Assembly (NCBI RefSeq): GCF_017811755.1
Contig: NZ_JADDJF010000036.1
Location: forward strand, 1-34,651
Direction of reading: 5' to 3'
Length of the DNA: 34,651 nucleotides
Source of the DNA: Pararhodobacter sp. SW119
GTDB taxonomy: Bacteria; Pseudomonadota; Alphaproteobacteria; Rhodobacterales; Rhodobacteraceae
Shown here: one piece after another, positions 1-10,162 of the stretch
Layout of the letters: every line of letters starts with the position of its first letter
Position numbering within the stretch: the first letter of the stretch is position 1
Made by a program: the position numbers and the translations under genes
Notes under the pieces: model-generated
Seen by the model: the letters and a program-made list of their open reading frames with translations, nothing else
What the model was told of the DNA's origin: nothing
Databases searched by the model: none

Positions 1-15
1 ACCGCAATGAAACTT
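1..15 (-). repeat. Copy 1 (cut by window edge) of a post-stop repeat
   Basis: Read on the minus strand this is AAGTTTCATTGCGGT, lying 29 nt after the stop of the MscS-type gene. It matches 15 consecutive bases of the 20-bp element found in full at 15825-15844 and 28188-28207. The window edge cuts off the remaining TAA end. All three copies have the same orientation relative to the gene that ends beside them. Confidence 0.6.
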
Positions 16-43
16 CTGGCGCGGGCGACGGACCTGACGCGCG

Positions 44-2425
44 CTAGCGATTGTCGGCCTCGTCCTGGCTGGGCAGGTCGCGCCGGGTGGCGGCGTCTTC
101 CTCGTCCTGATGCTCGGTGCGCGCGCGGGCGGCGTCGGTCGCTTCGGCGGCATCGGCGCGCAGGGATCTCGGCGCATCCTCCAACCGCGGCGCGGCGGGC
201 TCGGCCGGCAGGTCGCGCATCGGCGGGGCGCGGCGCAGGTTCAGCGGCGGGGCGCTGCCGTCCTTTTCCTGACCCATGTAGAGCGTCATGTGCGGGAAGG
301 GGATCTCGACCCCGGCTTCGTCCAGCACTTCCTTGATGACCTCGTTATAGGCGCGCCCGACGCTCCACTGGGTGCCCGGCAGCGTCTTGATCCGGCCGCG
401 CACCACCACGGCGGAATCGCCCAGTTCGGAAACGCCGTGGATCTCGAAATCGCCGATGATGTTGGCGCCGTGATCGGTTTCCTTGAGGATGTCGAAGGCC
501 TTTTTCATCAGCTCCTTCACCTCGCTGATGTTCTCGCGGTAGGCGACGCCGACATTGGCGACGTGATAGCTGAAGCCCTTCATGAAGTTCGACACCATGT
601 CGACCGAGCTGAACGGGATCAGGTGGTAGGTGCCATCCAGATCGCGCAGCCCGACCGAGCGGATGGTCAGCTTCTCGACCACGCCGGTGGTGCCGCCGGC
701 GGTCACCACGTCGCCCTCGTTCATCGCGTTCTCGACCTGGATGAAGGCGCCGGTGATGATGTCCTGCACCAGCTTCTGCGCGCCGAAGCCGATGGCGAGG
801 CCCAGCACACCGGCGCCGGCCAGCAGTGGCGCGATGTTCACGCCCAGTTGCGACAGGGCCAGCATCGCCGCCATGATGATCAGCGCGATGGTCAGGGCGT
901 TGCGGAAGAGCGCCAGCAGCGTGCGTTCGCGCGCCGTCGGCACGCGCCCCACATCGGGGTTGAGCCGGTATTCGATGAACGAGGTCATCCCCAGCCAGGC
1001 CCCCAGCGCCAGAAGCAGGACCAGCGCCGCCGAGACGAGCCGGCCGGTGACTTCGCGGCCGACCCCGGTCGCCGCCCAGCCGAAGAAGTCCATGATCTGC
1101 CAGGCCTGCGCCACGGCCAGTAGCACGCCGAGGAAGACCAGCAGCCGCAGCACCTTCAGGATCGTCGGGACAAACGCGTTCAGGCGATCCTCCAGCAGGG
1201 GCAGGGTCTGGCGCACGTCCGCGGGCAGACGCATGCCGCCGGTGATCGCGCGGCTGATGATCGCCATGACCAGAAAGCCCAGAACGATGGCGATGGCCGA
1301 TTGCAGCGTGGCCATCAGCACGAAGGGCAGCGCGTCCTCGGGGCGGGCCATCCAGATGAAGAACAGCGCGAAGAGATAGGCGATCGCCAGCCAGTGCCAG
1401 AAGCCGGCGAACACCGCCTCGATCCGGCCGATGAGATCGTCGGGGTCGCGTTCGTTGCGCGCCCGCAGCGCGCGCGCGACCGGGTCGCGGTTCTGCAGCA
1501 CGATCAGGGTGGCGATCAGCAGCGCGGTCAGCACGATCAGCAGTGTGACGCCCTGGCCGACGGCAAACGAAATCGCGGCATTGATGATCGGCACCACAAG
1601 CAGGATGCCGTAGCCCAGAAGTCCGACAAGGCGCGCCGACCAGAAATACCAGTAGGCCGCGGTCTCGTCGGACATGGGTGCAAAGCGCAGGCGGTTGAAA
1701 TTCGGCGCGAAGACACCGCGCAGCGCCACCTTGACCAGTTCCACCAGCAGAAAGGCGTTCAGGAACAGGCTCTGGCGGAAATCCATCGAGCCGGCATCGC
1801 CATACCACAGCGCAAAGGCATAGCCGCCGCCCCAGGCCAGCACGATGATCAGCGCGTCGATCACGCTGGAGCCGGCGATCAGCAGGCTGGTAAGGATCCA
1901 GCGCCCGTTGCCGGCGCCGCGCGCCATTTTCGCATAGATGCGCGAACCGACCGCGCGCAGGACGAAGAACAGCGACAGCGTCACCGCCCCTACCAGCAGC
2001 AGCGACACGGCGGTCTGGCTGATCTCGGACCAGTTGATCGGCGTGGCGCCGGTGAACGCCGAGAGGACCGTGCCCGTCGCGCCGCCCAGTTCGCCCAGGA
2101 ACGCCGTCGCCTGCTCGGCGATGGACCGGGTCTGCTCGGCGATCTCCCGGGCGAGCGACATCTGCGTGTCGGCGGCGGGCGCGGTTTCCGCGGCGGCCTC
2201 GGACGGGGCGGCGTCGGTCGCGGCGGCGGCTTCCAGCTGGCGGATCAGCGCCTCGCGCGCCTCGGGATCGCGCAGGATCTCGACAAGCTGCGCGGCGGCG
2301 TCGGTATCGGCTGGGGTTGCGGCTGGATCGGCGGGGAAGATCGATTGCGCCGCGGCGGGCAGCGCGAGCAGCAGCCAGAGGGTGAAAATCCGCAAAAACG
2401 TCAACAATCCGCTCCCAATCTTCAA
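44..2425 (-). CDS. Large mechanosensitive ion channel (MscS family)
   Basis: This is an inner-membrane channel of the MscS superfamily, expected to open under membrane tension and release solutes during osmotic downshock. At 793 residues it is far longer than E. coli MscS (about 286) and resembles the larger MscK/YbdG-like forms. It begins with a signal-like segment ending in LPAAAQS, followed by a short A/E-rich periplasmic stretch and about ten hydrophobic segments. The pore-lining helix and start of the beta domain are recognisable around residues 535-565, with Gly/Ala-rich GVLGLAIGFGAQKLVQD followed by FIQVENAMNEGD. The C-terminal 80 residues are charged and low in complexity. The start is uncertain. 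The frame opens with TTG at 2425, and another TTG at 2404 lies 7 nt after GGGAG. The stop is TAG. It is not obviously co-transcribed with infB, because a terminator lies between them. Confidence 0.9.
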   Translation of the reverse strand: MKIGSGLLTFLRIFTLWLLLALPAAAQSIFPADPAATPADTDAAAQLVEILRDPEAREALIRQLEAAAATDAAPSEAAAETAPAADTQMSLAREIAEQTRSIAEQATAFLGELGGATGTVLSAFTGATPINWSEISQTAVSLLLVGAVTLSLFFVLRAVGSRIYAKMARGAGNGRWILTSLLIAGSSVIDALIIVLAWGGGYAFALWYGDAGSMDFRQSLFLNAFLLVELVKVALRGVFAPNFNRLRFAPMSDETAAYWYFWSARLVGLLGYGILLVVPIINAAISFAVGQGVTLLIVLTALLIATLIVLQNRDPVARALRARNERDPDDLIGRIEAVFAGFWHWLAIAYLFALFFIWMARPEDALPFVLMATLQSAIAIVLGFLVMAIISRAITGGMRLPADVRQTLPLLEDRLNAFVPTILKVLRLLVFLGVLLAVAQAWQIMDFFGWAATGVGREVTGRLVSAALVLLLALGAWLGMTSFIEYRLNPDVGRVPTARERTLLALFRNALTIALIIMAAMLALSQLGVNIAPLLAGAGVLGLAIGFGAQKLVQDIITGAFIQVENAMNEGDVVTAGGTTGVVEKLTIRSVGLRDLDGTYHLIPFSSVDMVSNFMKGFSYHVANVGVAYRENISEVKELMKKAFDILKETDHGANIIGDFEIHGVSELGDSAVVVRGRIKTLPGTQWSVGRAYNEVIKEVLDEAGVEIPFPHMTLYMGQEKDGSAPPLNLRRAPPMRDLPAEPAAPRLEDAPRSLRADAAEATDAARARTEHQDEEDAATRRDLPSQDEADNR

Positions 2426-2600
2426 GGCTGCCCGTACCTAACCGCTTTGGCCGAAAGGGGCAATTCCGCCGCCCCCGCACTATTTGTATGGCAAGCGCCG
2501 CGGGTTTCCAGTGGTTTGCTGACGGTCCGACCGGTCGCTGCCCGCCACGGCGGCGGCGTCCTGCAACCGCTTCGGCCGCGCGAGCCCGGGCTACGATGCA

Positions 2601-2629
2601 ACAGAAAAGGGCGGCCGAAGCCGCCCTTT
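2601..2629 (-). terminator. Intrinsic terminator of the rimP-nusA-ylxR-infB operon
   Basis: A perfect 10-bp stem (2606-2615 with 2620-2629) closes a CGAA/TTCG tetraloop. On the minus strand it runs straight into TTTTCTG. It lies about 20 nt after the infB stop codon, in the right orientation to end that operon. Confidence 0.9.
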
Positions 2630-2649
2630 CGAAGCCGTTTCCGCACCGG

Positions 2650-5145
2650 TCAGAGCGTACGCTCGACCGTCTCGCGCTCGAAGATCTCGATCACGTCGCC
2701 GGGACGGATGTCCTCGTAGTTCTCGAAGGCCATGCCGCATTCCTGGCCCGAGATGACTTCCTTCACCTCGTCCTTGAAGCGCTTGAGGGTCTTCAGCGTG
2801 CCTTCGTGGACCACCACGTTGTCGCGCAGAAGCCGCACGCCGGCCGAACGCCGCGCGATCCCTTCGGTGACCAGGCACCCCGCGACCTTGCCGACACCAG
2901 AGACCTTGAAGACCTCCTTGATCGACGCGTAGCCGATGAAGCGCTCGCGCACCTCGTCCTTGAGGAGCCCCGAGGCCGCCGCCTTGATGTCGTCGATCAG
3001 GTCGTAGATGATCGAATAGTAGCGGATCTCGACGCCCTTTTGCTGGGCGGCGGTGCGAGCGGTGGCGTTGGCGCGGACGTTGAAGCCGATGATCGGCGCG
3101 CCCGAGGCTTCGGCCAGGCCCACGTCCGAATCGGTGATCGCGCCGACGCCGTAGTGCAGCACGCGCACGCGCACCTCTTCGTTGCCGACCTTTTCCAGCG
3201 CCTGGACGATTGCCTCGGCTGAGCCCTGCACGTCGGCCTTGATCAGGACCGGCAGTTCGGCCACGTCCTTGTCGGCCTTGGCCCGCGCCATCAGCTGTTC
3301 CAGCGTCGTCGCGGCGCCGGCCGCGGCGCGCTTGTCCTTCGCCGCCTCGTGGCGATAGTCGGCGATCTCGCGCGCCTGACCCTCGGTCTCGACGACGTTC
3401 AGCACGTCGCCGGCCTCGGGCGTGCCGTTCAGGCCCAGCACCTCGACCGGGACTGAGGGGCCGGCTTCGTCGACACGCTCGCCATGGTCGTCGATCAGGG
3501 CGCGCACCTTGCCCCACTGCTCGCCGACGACGAAGATGTCGCCCTTGCGCAGCGTGCCGTGCTGGACCAGCACGGTCGCCACCGGACCCCGGCCGACATC
3601 CAGCTTGGCCTCGATCACCGCGCCCATCGCGGCGCGTTCGGGGTTGGCCTTCAACTCCAGGATCTCGGCCTGCAGCGCGATCGCCTCCAGAAGCTGATCC
3701 AGCCCCTTGCCGGTGATCGCCGAGACCTCGACATCCTGCACCTCGCCGGACATCGCCTCGACCACCACCTCGTGCTGCAGCAATTCGGTGCGCACGCGGT
3801 TGGGATCGGCGTCGGGCTTGTCGCACTTGTTGATCGCCACGATCATCGGGACGCCCGCGGCCTTGGCGTGGTTGATCGCCTCGATCGTCTGCGGCATGAC
3901 CGAATCGTCCGCGGCGACGACCAGCACGACGATGTCGGTGACCTGCGCGCCACGGGCGCGCATGCTGGTGAAGGCGGCGTGCCCCGGCGTGTCGAGGAAG
4001 GTCAGCACCGCGCCCGATTCCGTCGTCACCTGATAGGCGCCGATGTGCTGGGTGATGCCGCCGGCTTCACCGGCCACCACGTTCGCCTGCCGGATCTTGT
4101 CCAGAAGCGAGGTCTTGCCGTGGTCGACATGGCCCATGATCGTGATGATCGGCGAGCGCGGCTGCAGATCCTCGGGGCTGTCGTTGACCGCGTCGATCAC
4201 CTGTTCGACATCGGCGTCCGACACGCGCACCGCCTTGTGGCCGAATTCCTCGATCACAAGCTCGGCGGTGTCGGCGTCGATCGGCTGGTTCTGGGCGACC
4301 ATCATGCCCATCTTCATCAGCATCTTGACGACATCGGCGGACCGCTCGGCCATGCGGTTGGCCAGTTCCTGCACGACGATCGTGTCGGGCAGCTGCACTT
4401 CGCGCACCTGTTTCTCGGCGCGAATGCCCTGGCCCAGCGCCTTGGCGCGGGCCTTTTCCTGCTTGCGCTTCATCGCCGCCAGGCTGCGCTGCCGGCCGCC
4501 TTCGCCGTCCAGCGCCGCCGACAGGGTCAGCTTGCCGGCGCGCCGGCCGCCATCCTCGCGCGCCTTGCCGCGCGAATCGCGGTCCTCGCGCTCGCGTTCG
4601 GACTTGCGCACCGGGGTCGATCGCGGCGCGGCGCGCTCGGCCGGCTTTTCGGCCGGGCGTGGCGCGGCGGCGGCGGCGGGTTCCGCCGGGGGCGCCGCGG
4701 CTTCGGCGGCGCGGCGGGCGTCGTCGTCGGCCTTGGCTTTCAGCGCGGCCTCGCGCTCGCGTTCCTCGCGCTCGCGGGTCTCGGCCTCGGCGCGGCGGCG
4801 TTCGCGGTCTTCCTCGCGCTGACGCTCTTCCTCGGCGCGGCTCACGGCCTCTTCGGCTTCGCGGGCCCGGCCGGCGCGCACGGCGGCGAGCCGGCGCTCC
4901 ATCTCGGCATCCGAGATTCCGGCGGGACGGCGGCTCGGGCCATCCTTCTTCGATGTCCCCGCCGATGACGGGGAGGCGCTGGAGCCGGTCGCGGCCGGTG
5001 CCGCGCCGGGTTTCGGCACGACCACGCGCCGCCGCTTGGTTTCAACCACCACAGACTTCGTGCGGCCGTGGCTGAAGCTCTGCTTCACCTGGCCGGGGCG
5101 GGCGCCCTTCAGGCCGAGGGGTTTCTTGTCGTCGGTATCGCTCAT
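2650..5145 (-). CDS. infB: Translation initiation factor IF-2
   Basis: IF-2 is the GTPase that brings initiator fMet-tRNA to the 30S subunit and promotes subunit joining. The protein has 831 residues. Residues 1-250 form a highly charged, low-complexity N-terminal region rich in E/R and A/P, as is usual for alphaproteobacterial IF-2, and an IF2_N-like segment follows. The GTPase motifs are G1 GHVDHGKT at 338-345, G3 DTPGH at 385-389 and G4 NKCD at 439-442. The EF-Tu-like domain II and the C-terminal fMet-tRNA-binding domain follow (the latter with [20 protein letters not shown]). The ATG overlaps the stop of the upstream RNA-binding protein gene by 4 bp (ATGA), which implies translational coupling. 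This is the last gene of the operon. The identification is secure. Confidence 0.98.
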   Translation of the reverse strand: MSDTDDKKPLGLKGARPGQVKQSFSHGRTKSVVVETKRRRVVVPKPGAAPAATGSSASPSSAGTSKKDGPSRRPAGISDAEMERRLAAVRAGRAREAEEAVSRAEEERQREEDRERRRAEAETREREEREREAALKAKADDDARRAAEAAAPPAEPAAAAAPRPAEKPAERAAPRSTPVRKSEREREDRDSRGKAREDGGRRAGKLTLSAALDGEGGRQRSLAAMKRKQEKARAKALGQGIRAEKQVREVQLPDTIVVQELANRMAERSADVVKMLMKMGMMVAQNQPIDADTAELVIEEFGHKAVRVSDADVEQVIDAVNDSPEDLQPRSPIITIMGHVDHGKTSLLDKIRQANVVAGEAGGITQHIGAYQVTTESGAVLTFLDTPGHAAFTSMRARGAQVTDIVVLVVAADDSVMPQTIEAINHAKAAGVPMIVAINKCDKPDADPNRVRTELLQHEVVVEAMSGEVQDVEVSAITGKGLDQLLEAIALQAEILELKANPERAAMGAVIEAKLDVGRGPVATVLVQHGTLRKGDIFVVGEQWGKVRALIDDHGERVDEAGPSVPVEVLGLNGTPEAGDVLNVVETEGQAREIADYRHEAAKDKRAAAGAATTLEQLMARAKADKDVAELPVLIKADVQGSAEAIVQALEKVGNEEVRVRVLHYGVGAITDSDVGLAEASGAPIIGFNVRANATARTAAQQKGVEIRYYSIIYDLIDDIKAAASGLLKDEVRERFIGYASIKEVFKVSGVGKVAGCLVTEGIARRSAGVRLLRDNVVVHEGTLKTLKRFKDEVKEVISGQECGMAFENYEDIRPGDVIEIFERETVERTL

Positions 5146-5774
5146 GCGTCCTGTCTATCCTCTCCGGCGTCCTGATCGCCGATCTGCCCGCGCAGACGTG
5201 CGAGCCTTGCCGCTTCCTCTACTACACGCCCGCATAGACCGCCAGCAGCCAGCGCGGCGTGTATCACATTCTCGCGCCCGAAGGCCATGCCCAATTCCCG
5301 CCCGGAAAGGCAGGTAACGTGGCTTTCAGACCCTGCCGGCGGGCGCAGCTTCGTGCGCCCCCGCGTCGATCCGTCGGCGGCCTGCAACAGCGCCGCCGCG
5401 TCGCCGCGCACCAGCCATTCGCGCGCCTTCTCGTAGCCCGCGACCGCCGCGCCGGCCTTGCGCGCCAGCGCGATGGTCTCGACCAGACGGCGCACCAGCG
5501 CGGCCTCGACCTGGTCGGCCAGATCCGGCGGCGCGGTCACCGGTGCGCGCGCGGCGCGGGCGAACAGGCGCTTCTTCACCGCCGTCTCGAGCGCGGCGCG
5601 ATCCGCCGTTACCCAGATGCCGCGACCGGGCAGCTTGCCCGCCAGATCCGGCACCACCGTCCTGTCGGGGCCGACCACGAAGCGGATCAGCCCGCCGGTC
5701 GAGCCGCGGTCGCCCGAGACGATACAGCGCCGCTCGGGGTCGTCGCGGTCCTTCGTTCGTCCGCCGCGCGTCAT
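5142..5774 (-). CDS. YlxR-type RNA-binding protein (DUF448) with L7Ae-like C-terminus
   Basis: This 210-residue protein carries the YlxR/DUF448 domain at about residues 10-85. The hallmark RRCIVSG appears near the start and [14 protein letters not shown] near residues 44-58. The second half (about 90-190) resembles the ribosomal protein L7Ae fold that is fused to YlxR in many alphaproteobacteria. YlxR proteins lie between nusA and infB across bacteria and are thought to bind RNA or the transcription/RNase P machinery, but the precise role here is inferred. The gene starts with ATG 23 nt after the nusA stop, and its TGA overlaps the infB start by 4 bp. There are no signal peptide or membrane segments. 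Confidence 0.92.
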   Translation of the reverse strand: MTRGGRTKDRDDPERRCIVSGDRGSTGGLIRFVVGPDRTVVPDLAGKLPGRGIWVTADRAALETAVKKRLFARAARAPVTAPPDLADQVEAALVRRLVETIALARKAGAAVAGYEKAREWLVRGDAAALLQAADGSTRGRTKLRPPAGSESHVTCLSGRELGMAFGRENVIHAALAAGGLCGRVVEEAARLARLRGQIGDQDAGEDRQDA

Positions 5775-5797
5775 GGCCTGCGCGCTCCCGGCGCCGC

Positions 5798-7501
5798 TCA
5801 GGCGCGCTCCGCCTCCTGGGCGAGCTCGTCTTCCACGCCCTCGCCGTCATCCTCGGTTGCCGCCGGTTCCAGCTCGGCCGGGTCGACCCAGCCGAGCATC
5901 ACGCGCGCGGTCATGATCATGTGCTGCGCTTCCTCCAGGCTGACGCCCAGCGGTTCCAGCACGCCATCGTCCTTGACGCGCTGGCCGTTGGCGGTCGTCC
6001 AGCCGCCGGCCAGTTCCCAGTCGGCGCAGGTGGCGAAGTCTTCCAGCGACTTGACGTCGTCCTTGGCCAGCGCCTCGAGCATTTGCGGCGTCAGGCCCTC
6101 GAACTCGATCAGGCTTTCCTCGACGCCCATCGCGCGGGCGTTCTCCAGCGCGGCGATGTTGATCGCTTCCAGCTTGTCGCGGGCGCGCGCCTGCAACTCC
6201 TGCGCGGTATCCTCGTCGAAACCGTCGATCGACAAGAGCTCGTCCAGCTCGACATAGGCGACTTCCTCCATGTCGGCGAAGCCTTCGGCGACCAGAAGCT
6301 GCGCCATCATCTCGTCGACGTCGAGTTCGTCCATGAACATCTGCGTGCGCTGGGTGAACTCGGCCTGCCGGCGGGCCGATTCCTCGGTCTCGGTCAGGAT
6401 GTCGATGTCGAGGCCGGTCAGCTGGCTGGCCAGGCGCACGTTCTGCCCGCGCCGCCCGATGGCGAGGCTCAGCTGTTCGTCGGGGACCACGACCTCGATC
6501 CTGCCGGCATCCTCGTCGATGACGACCTTGGAGACCTCGGCGGGCTGCAGCGCGTTCACCAGGAACGTCGCCTGGTCCTCGTTCCACGGGATGATGTCGA
6601 TCTTCTCGCCCTGCAGCTCGTTGACCACGGCCTGGACGCGGCTGCCGCGCATGCCGACGCAGGCGCCGACCGGGTCGATCGAGCTGTCGTAGCTGATCAC
6701 GCCGATCTTGGCGCGGCTGCCCGGATCGCGCGCCACCGCCTTGATCTCGATGATGCCGTCGTAGATCTCGGGCACTTCCATCTTGAAGAGTTCCGCCATG
6801 AACTGCGGGTCGGTGCGCGACAGGAAGACCTGCGGGCCGCGCGCCTCGCGCCGGACGTCCTTGATGAAGCAGCGGATGCGGTCGTTCGGGCGGTAGCTTT
6901 CGCGGCCGATCTTCTCGTTGCGGCGCAGGATGCCCTCGCCGCGGCCGATATCGACGATGATGTTGCCGTATTCCTCGCGGCGCACGACGCCGTTGATGAT
7001 CGTGCCGGCGCGGTCCTTGAACTCGTCGTACTGGCGGTCACGCTCGGCCTCGCGGACCTTCTGCAGGATCACCTGCTTGGCCGACTGCGCGGCGATGCGG
7101 CCCAGATCCACCGGCGGGACGGCCTCGTGATACTCGTCGCCGACCTGCGGCGCGCCGGCCTCGGCGGGGTCGATCCGCCGGCCGTCGCGCAGCCAGAACT
7201 CGTCGCGCCCGGGCTTGGCGGCCACGAAATAGGGGCGGGCCTGATCGGCGGTCAGTTCGGCGTGGTAGTTTTCCAGCTCCTCGTCGGCGACGACGCTGCG
7301 CACGCGGGTGAAGTTCGCGCGGCCGGTCTTGCGGTCGATCGCCACGCGGATGTCCATGTCGGCGCCGTAGCGCGACTTCGCCGCCCGGGCGAGGCTTTCC
7401 TCCATCGCCTGCACGACCAGCTCGGGGTCGATCATCTTTTCGCGCGCGACGGCCTCGGCGGTCTGCAGCAGCTCAAGCTGGTTGGCACTGGTGATGGCCA
7501 T
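5798..7501 (-). CDS. nusA: Transcription termination/antitermination protein NusA
   Basis: NusA binds RNA polymerase and nascent RNA and modulates pausing, termination and rRNA antitermination. The 567-residue frame shows the N-terminal polymerase-binding domain with the usual leucine-rich start, an S1 domain around 135-200, and two KH domains. The KH segments are [19 protein letters not shown] and [19 protein letters not shown] helix-hairpin-helix-type C-terminal repeat region follows and ends in an acidic tail. I chose ATG at 7501 because GAGGAG sits 8 nt upstream. A GTG at 7510 that overlaps the rimP stop is also in frame and would add three residues. It is co-transcribed with rimP, ylxR and infB. 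Confidence 0.98.
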   Translation of the reverse strand: MAITSANQLELLQTAEAVAREKMIDPELVVQAMEESLARAAKSRYGADMDIRVAIDRKTGRANFTRVRSVVADEELENYHAELTADQARPYFVAAKPGRDEFWLRDGRRIDPAEAGAPQVGDEYHEAVPPVDLGRIAAQSAKQVILQKVREAERDRQYDEFKDRAGTIINGVVRREEYGNIIVDIGRGEGILRRNEKIGRESYRPNDRIRCFIKDVRREARGPQVFLSRTDPQFMAELFKMEVPEIYDGIIEIKAVARDPGSRAKIGVISYDSSIDPVGACVGMRGSRVQAVVNELQGEKIDIIPWNEDQATFLVNALQPAEVSKVVIDEDAGRIEVVVPDEQLSLAIGRRGQNVRLASQLTGLDIDILTETEESARRQAEFTQRTQMFMDELDVDEMMAQLLVAEGFADMEEVAYVELDELLSIDGFDEDTAQELQARARDKLEAINIAALENARAMGVEESLIEFEGLTPQMLEALAKDDVKSLEDFATCADWELAGGWTTANGQRVKDDGVLEPLGVSLEEAQHMIMTARVMLGWVDPAELEPAATEDDGEGVEDELAQEAERA

Positions 7502-7506
7502 GTGTC

Positions 7507-8109
7507 TCACTCCTCCTCGGAAGCGGTGTCGGTTTCGATCTCGTCAAAATCGGCGTCGTTGATGGTGCCCGCGGCCTTGCGGGTGCGCAGGGTCTCGGCG
7601 ATCAGCTCGTCGGTCAGCACGAGCTTGGCATCCGACAGCCAGTCGAACTTCAGGCCGATGGTGACGGGCTCGCCGTCCTGGTCGATCTCGATCAGGACCT
7701 CGTCGCCCTCGGTGCCGGCCAGCAGGCCCTTGAAGCGCCGACGCCCGTCGATCAGCTCGGTCGTCTCGAGCTTGGCCTCGTAGCCCTCCCACGCCTCGAA
7801 GTCCTTCAGCCGCGTCAGCGGCCGGTCGATGCCGGGGCTCGACACTTCCAGCACATAGGCGTCCTCGATCGGGTCCTCGACATCCAGCACCGCCGACACG
7901 ACGGTCGAGATCTCGGCGCATTCGTCGACCTCGATCCCGCCGTCGGGGCGGTCGGCCATGATCTGCAGGATGCGGGTCTTGCCCGCCATCAGCCGCAGGC
8001 GCACCAGCTCGAACCCCATCGCCTCGACCGCGGGGGCGACGATGCCCGCCAGCCGGCGGTCCAGCGCGGTATGGGCCACAAGGTCGGTGACGGTGTCGGA
8101 TTCGCCCAT
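7507..8109 (-). CDS. rimP: Ribosome maturation factor RimP
   Basis: RimP helps late maturation of the 30S ribosomal subunit. The protein has 200 residues with the two-domain RimP layout. The N-terminal alpha/beta domain contains [12 protein letters not shown] and the DECAEIS motif near residues 55-65. The [18 protein letters not shown] motif near 85-105 is the family signature. A C-terminal SH3-like domain carries [16 protein letters not shown]. The start is ATG at 8109, preceded by GGAGGT at 8115-8120. A longer upstream reading in this frame would run through the terminator-like leader and is rejected. It is the first gene of the operon with nusA, ylxR and infB. Confidence 0.97.
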   Translation of the reverse strand: MGESDTVTDLVAHTALDRRLAGIVAPAVEAMGFELVRLRLMAGKTRILQIMADRPDGGIEVDECAEISTVVSAVLDVEDPIEDAYVLEVSSPGIDRPLTRLKDFEAWEGYEAKLETTELIDGRRRFKGLLAGTEGDEVLIEIDQDGEPVTIGLKFDWLSDAKLVLTDELIAETLRTRKAAGTINDADFDEIETDTASEEE

Positions 8110-8122
8110 CGCGAACCTCCAG

Positions 8123-8200
8123 AAATAAAAAAACGGGCCAAGCGGCCCGTGCATCTGTCCGGTGGAGCCTGCCGGTTTGGACCCGGTCTGCGCCGCTGTT
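8123..8200 (-). ncRNA. rimP leader: attenuator-like 5' UTR with intrinsic terminator
   Basis: On the minus strand, a perfect 7-bp hairpin (8133-8139 with 8144-8150, four-base loop) is followed by a run of Ts at 8132-8123. This ends only 13 nt before the rimP ATG. Upstream, CCGG-N7-CCGG and further GC-rich segments (about 8156-8200) could form competing structures. This arrangement matches the rimP leader, a proposed alphaproteobacterial attenuator described computationally upstream of rimP operons. What switches it (perhaps NusA or RimP feedback) is not visible in the sequence. Confidence 0.75.
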
Positions 8201-8206
8201 GGGAGG

Positions 8207-8235
8207 CATATAGGCCCGCCGAAGCGCGAACGCAA
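8207..8235 (-). promoter_or_regulatory. Probable sigma-70-type promoter of the rimP operon
   Basis: On the minus strand, TTGCGT (8235-8230) and TATATG (8212-8207) are separated by 17 bp. Transcription would start near 8200 and give a leader of about 90 nt in front of rimP that contains the attenuator-like hairpin. Confidence 0.5.
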
Positions 8236-8242
8236 GTGCTTT

Positions 8243-9232
8243 TCAATCGAGATCGAGATGCCCTTGCCGGCGCCGCAGCCCGTCCATGGTCCGCACCAGT
8301 TCGGCGGTGATCCCGGGCTCGGACAGGGCATGCCCGGCCATCGGCACCATGCGCAACTCGCTTTCCGGCCAGGCCCGGTGCAGCGCCCAGGCGGTGCCGG
8401 GGGGGCAGATCATGTCCAGCCGCCCCTGCACGATCGTCCCCGCGACGCCGTTCATGCGCCCCGTCTCGGCCAGAAGCTGGCCGTCGTAGTCCAGAAAGCA
8501 GCGGTTGCGGAAATAATGGTTCTCCAGCCGGGCGAAGGCGCGGGCGTAGTCGACCGGCGTCTCGCCGACCTGGCGCGTCTCGACGGTGGCCAGCGCGTTT
8601 TCCCATTCCGCCCAGAGCCGCGCATAGCGCGTCTCGGTGGCGAAGACCCCGGAAAAGAGGCGCGCGTGATAGGCTTCGATCAGGTTGTCGCGCTCGTCCT
8701 CGGGGATCGGATCGGTGAAGCGCGCCCAAAGCTCGGGGTGAAAGCGGCCCGCGCCGCCGCCGTAGAACCAGGTCAACTCGGCCACCGTGCCCAGGAAGAC
8801 GCCGCGCAGCACCAGATACGCGGCCCGCGACGGGTGCGTCTGCGCGTAAGCCAGCGCCAGCGTCGCGCCCCAGCTGCCACCGAAAACGATCCAGCGGTCG
8901 ATCTCCAGCGCGCGGCGGATTTGCTCGATATCGGCGACCAGATGCTGGGTGGTATTGGCGTCGACGCAGGCATGCGGGCGCGACCGGCCGCAGCCGCGCT
9001 GATCGAACAGCACCACGCGGTAGTGCTTGGGGTCGAAGAAGCGCCGCATCATCGGGCTGGTGCCGCCGCCGGGGCCGCCGTGCAGAATCACGACCGGAAC
9101 GCCGTCCGCGCGCCCGCATTCCTCGACATAGACCTCGTGCCCGTCGCCCACGTCCAGCATGCGCCGCGCGTAGGGCTCGCTCGGCGGGTAGAGGAACGCG
9201 GCCGCGCTCTTTTGTTCTGGGGACTTGTCCAT
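8243..9232 (-). CDS. pip: Prolyl iminopeptidase (alpha/beta hydrolase, S33)
   Basis: This enzyme would release N-terminal proline from peptides in the cytoplasm. The 329-residue protein has the usual length and motifs of the family. The oxyanion-region HGGPGGGT is at about 51-58, DQRGCGRS at about 77-84, and the nucleophile elbow [10 protein letters not shown] has Ser120. The acid and base are expected in the last 80 residues; LDMICPP and [10 protein letters not shown] (with the catalytic-type His) fit. ATG at 9232 gives the conserved N-terminus ([20 protein letters not shown]). The gene is divergent from ubiG across a short 73-bp gap. No signal peptide is seen. Confidence 0.93.
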   Translation of the reverse strand: MDKSPEQKSAAAFLYPPSEPYARRMLDVGDGHEVYVEECGRADGVPVVILHGGPGGGTSPMMRRFFDPKHYRVVLFDQRGCGRSRPHACVDANTTQHLVADIEQIRRALEIDRWIVFGGSWGATLALAYAQTHPSRAAYLVLRGVFLGTVAELTWFYGGGAGRFHPELWARFTDPIPEDERDNLIEAYHARLFSGVFATETRYARLWAEWENALATVETRQVGETPVDYARAFARLENHYFRNRCFLDYDGQLLAETGRMNGVAGTIVQGRLDMICPPGTAWALHRAWPESELRMVPMAGHALSEPGITAELVRTMDGLRRRQGHLDLD

Positions 9233-9305
9233 GAGGCGGACTATATACCGGTCCAGGCCCCCGCACCACGGGGGCAAGACGCGAATCGCCGACCGGAGGC
9301 CACCC

Positions 9306-10061
9306 ATGAGCACCAGCACCATCGACCCCGCCGAGATCGCCAAGTTCGAGGCCATGGCCGCCGAATGGTGGGACCCCGAGGGCAAGTTCAAGCCTCTGCA
9401 CATGCTCAACCCGTGCCGGCTGGACTACATCACCGGCCAGATCGCCGCCGAGTTCGACCGCGACCTGACCGCCGACCGCCCCTTCGCCGGCCTGCGCCTG
9501 CTGGACATCGGCTGCGGCGGCGGGCTTCTGGCCGAGCCGATGGCACGGCTGGGCGCCGAGGTCGTGGGCGCCGACGCCGCCGCGCGCAACATTCCCGTCG
9601 CGCAACTCCATGCCGAACAGTCGGGCCTGGCCATCGACTACCGCCACACCACGGCCGAGGACATGGCCGCCGCCGGCGAGCAGTTCGACGTGGTGCTGAA
9701 CATGGAGGTGGTCGAGCATGTCGCCGACCCGCTGGCCTACCTGACCGCCTGCCGGGACCTGCTGAAACCCGGCGGGCTGATGATCACCTCGACCCTCAAC
9801 CGCAACGCCAAAAGCTACGTGATGGCGATCATCGGCGCCGAACACGTCATGCGCTGGCTGCCGAAGGGCACGCACGAATGGTCGAAGTTCATCACCCCGG
9901 ACGAGCTTTACGACCTCCTGCGCCAGGCCGGGCTGGACCCCGTGGACCGCAAGGGCATGGTCTTCAACCCGCTCGGCTGGTCCTGGTCGCTCTCGGCCCG
10001 CGATCTCTCGGTCAACTACGTCACCGCGAGCATCCGGCGCGCCCCATCCCCGGCGACCTGA
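9306..10061 (+). CDS. ubiG: Ubiquinone biosynthesis O-methyltransferase UbiG
   Basis: UbiG performs both O-methylation steps of ubiquinone synthesis, using S-adenosylmethionine. The 251-residue protein begins with the family N-terminus ([27 protein letters not shown]). The SAM-binding loop LLDIGCGGG is at 65-73 and the acidic end of the next strand at VVGADAA. The conserved [11 protein letters not shown] lies near 135-145, and [12 protein letters not shown] lies in the C-terminal third. ATG at 9306 is preceded by GGAGG at a good distance. It looks monocistronic and is divergent from the iminopeptidase gene. Ubiquinone is central to respiration in this group. Confidence 0.96.
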   Translation: MSTSTIDPAEIAKFEAMAAEWWDPEGKFKPLHMLNPCRLDYITGQIAAEFDRDLTADRPFAGLRLLDIGCGGGLLAEPMARLGAEVVGADAAARNIPVAQLHAEQSGLAIDYRHTTAEDMAAAGEQFDVVLNMEVVEHVADPLAYLTACRDLLKPGGLMITSTLNRNAKSYVMAIIGAEHVMRWLPKGTHEWSKFITPDELYDLLRQAGLDPVDRKGMVFNPLGWSWSLSARDLSVNYVTASIRRAPSPAT

Positions 10062-10162
10062 GCGCACGGCTTTTCGGTTGCCGGTTCGTCCATTCGGTGC
10101 GACGCTTGCCGTTCAACGGTGTCGTCGTAGCCAGTCCCACGACCATCTGAAGGGGAAACGAC

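Noticed and set aside
2426-2600. Heat-shock or ECF promoter for the MscS-type gene
   Set aside because: Fragments such as TGGAAAC and CCATACAAAT are present but do not match any consensus with correct spacing.
8123-8235. tRNA or riboswitch in the pip-rimP gap
   Set aside because: No cloverleaf, CCA end or known riboswitch core is seen. The terminator-bearing rimP leader explains the structure.
8110-8331. Longer N-terminus for RimP
   Set aside because: It would pass through the terminator hairpin and promoter and has no family similarity. ATG at 8109 has a clear GGAGGT.
8162-10150. Very long antisense open frames (also at 5543-7783, 7989-10067, 345-2480 and 3484-4968)
   Set aside because: They lie opposite or in alternative frames of secure genes (nusA, rimP, pip, ubiG, MscS-type gene, infB). 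Their Arg/Ala/Gly/His-rich composition is what G+C-rich coding DNA gives in a shadow frame.
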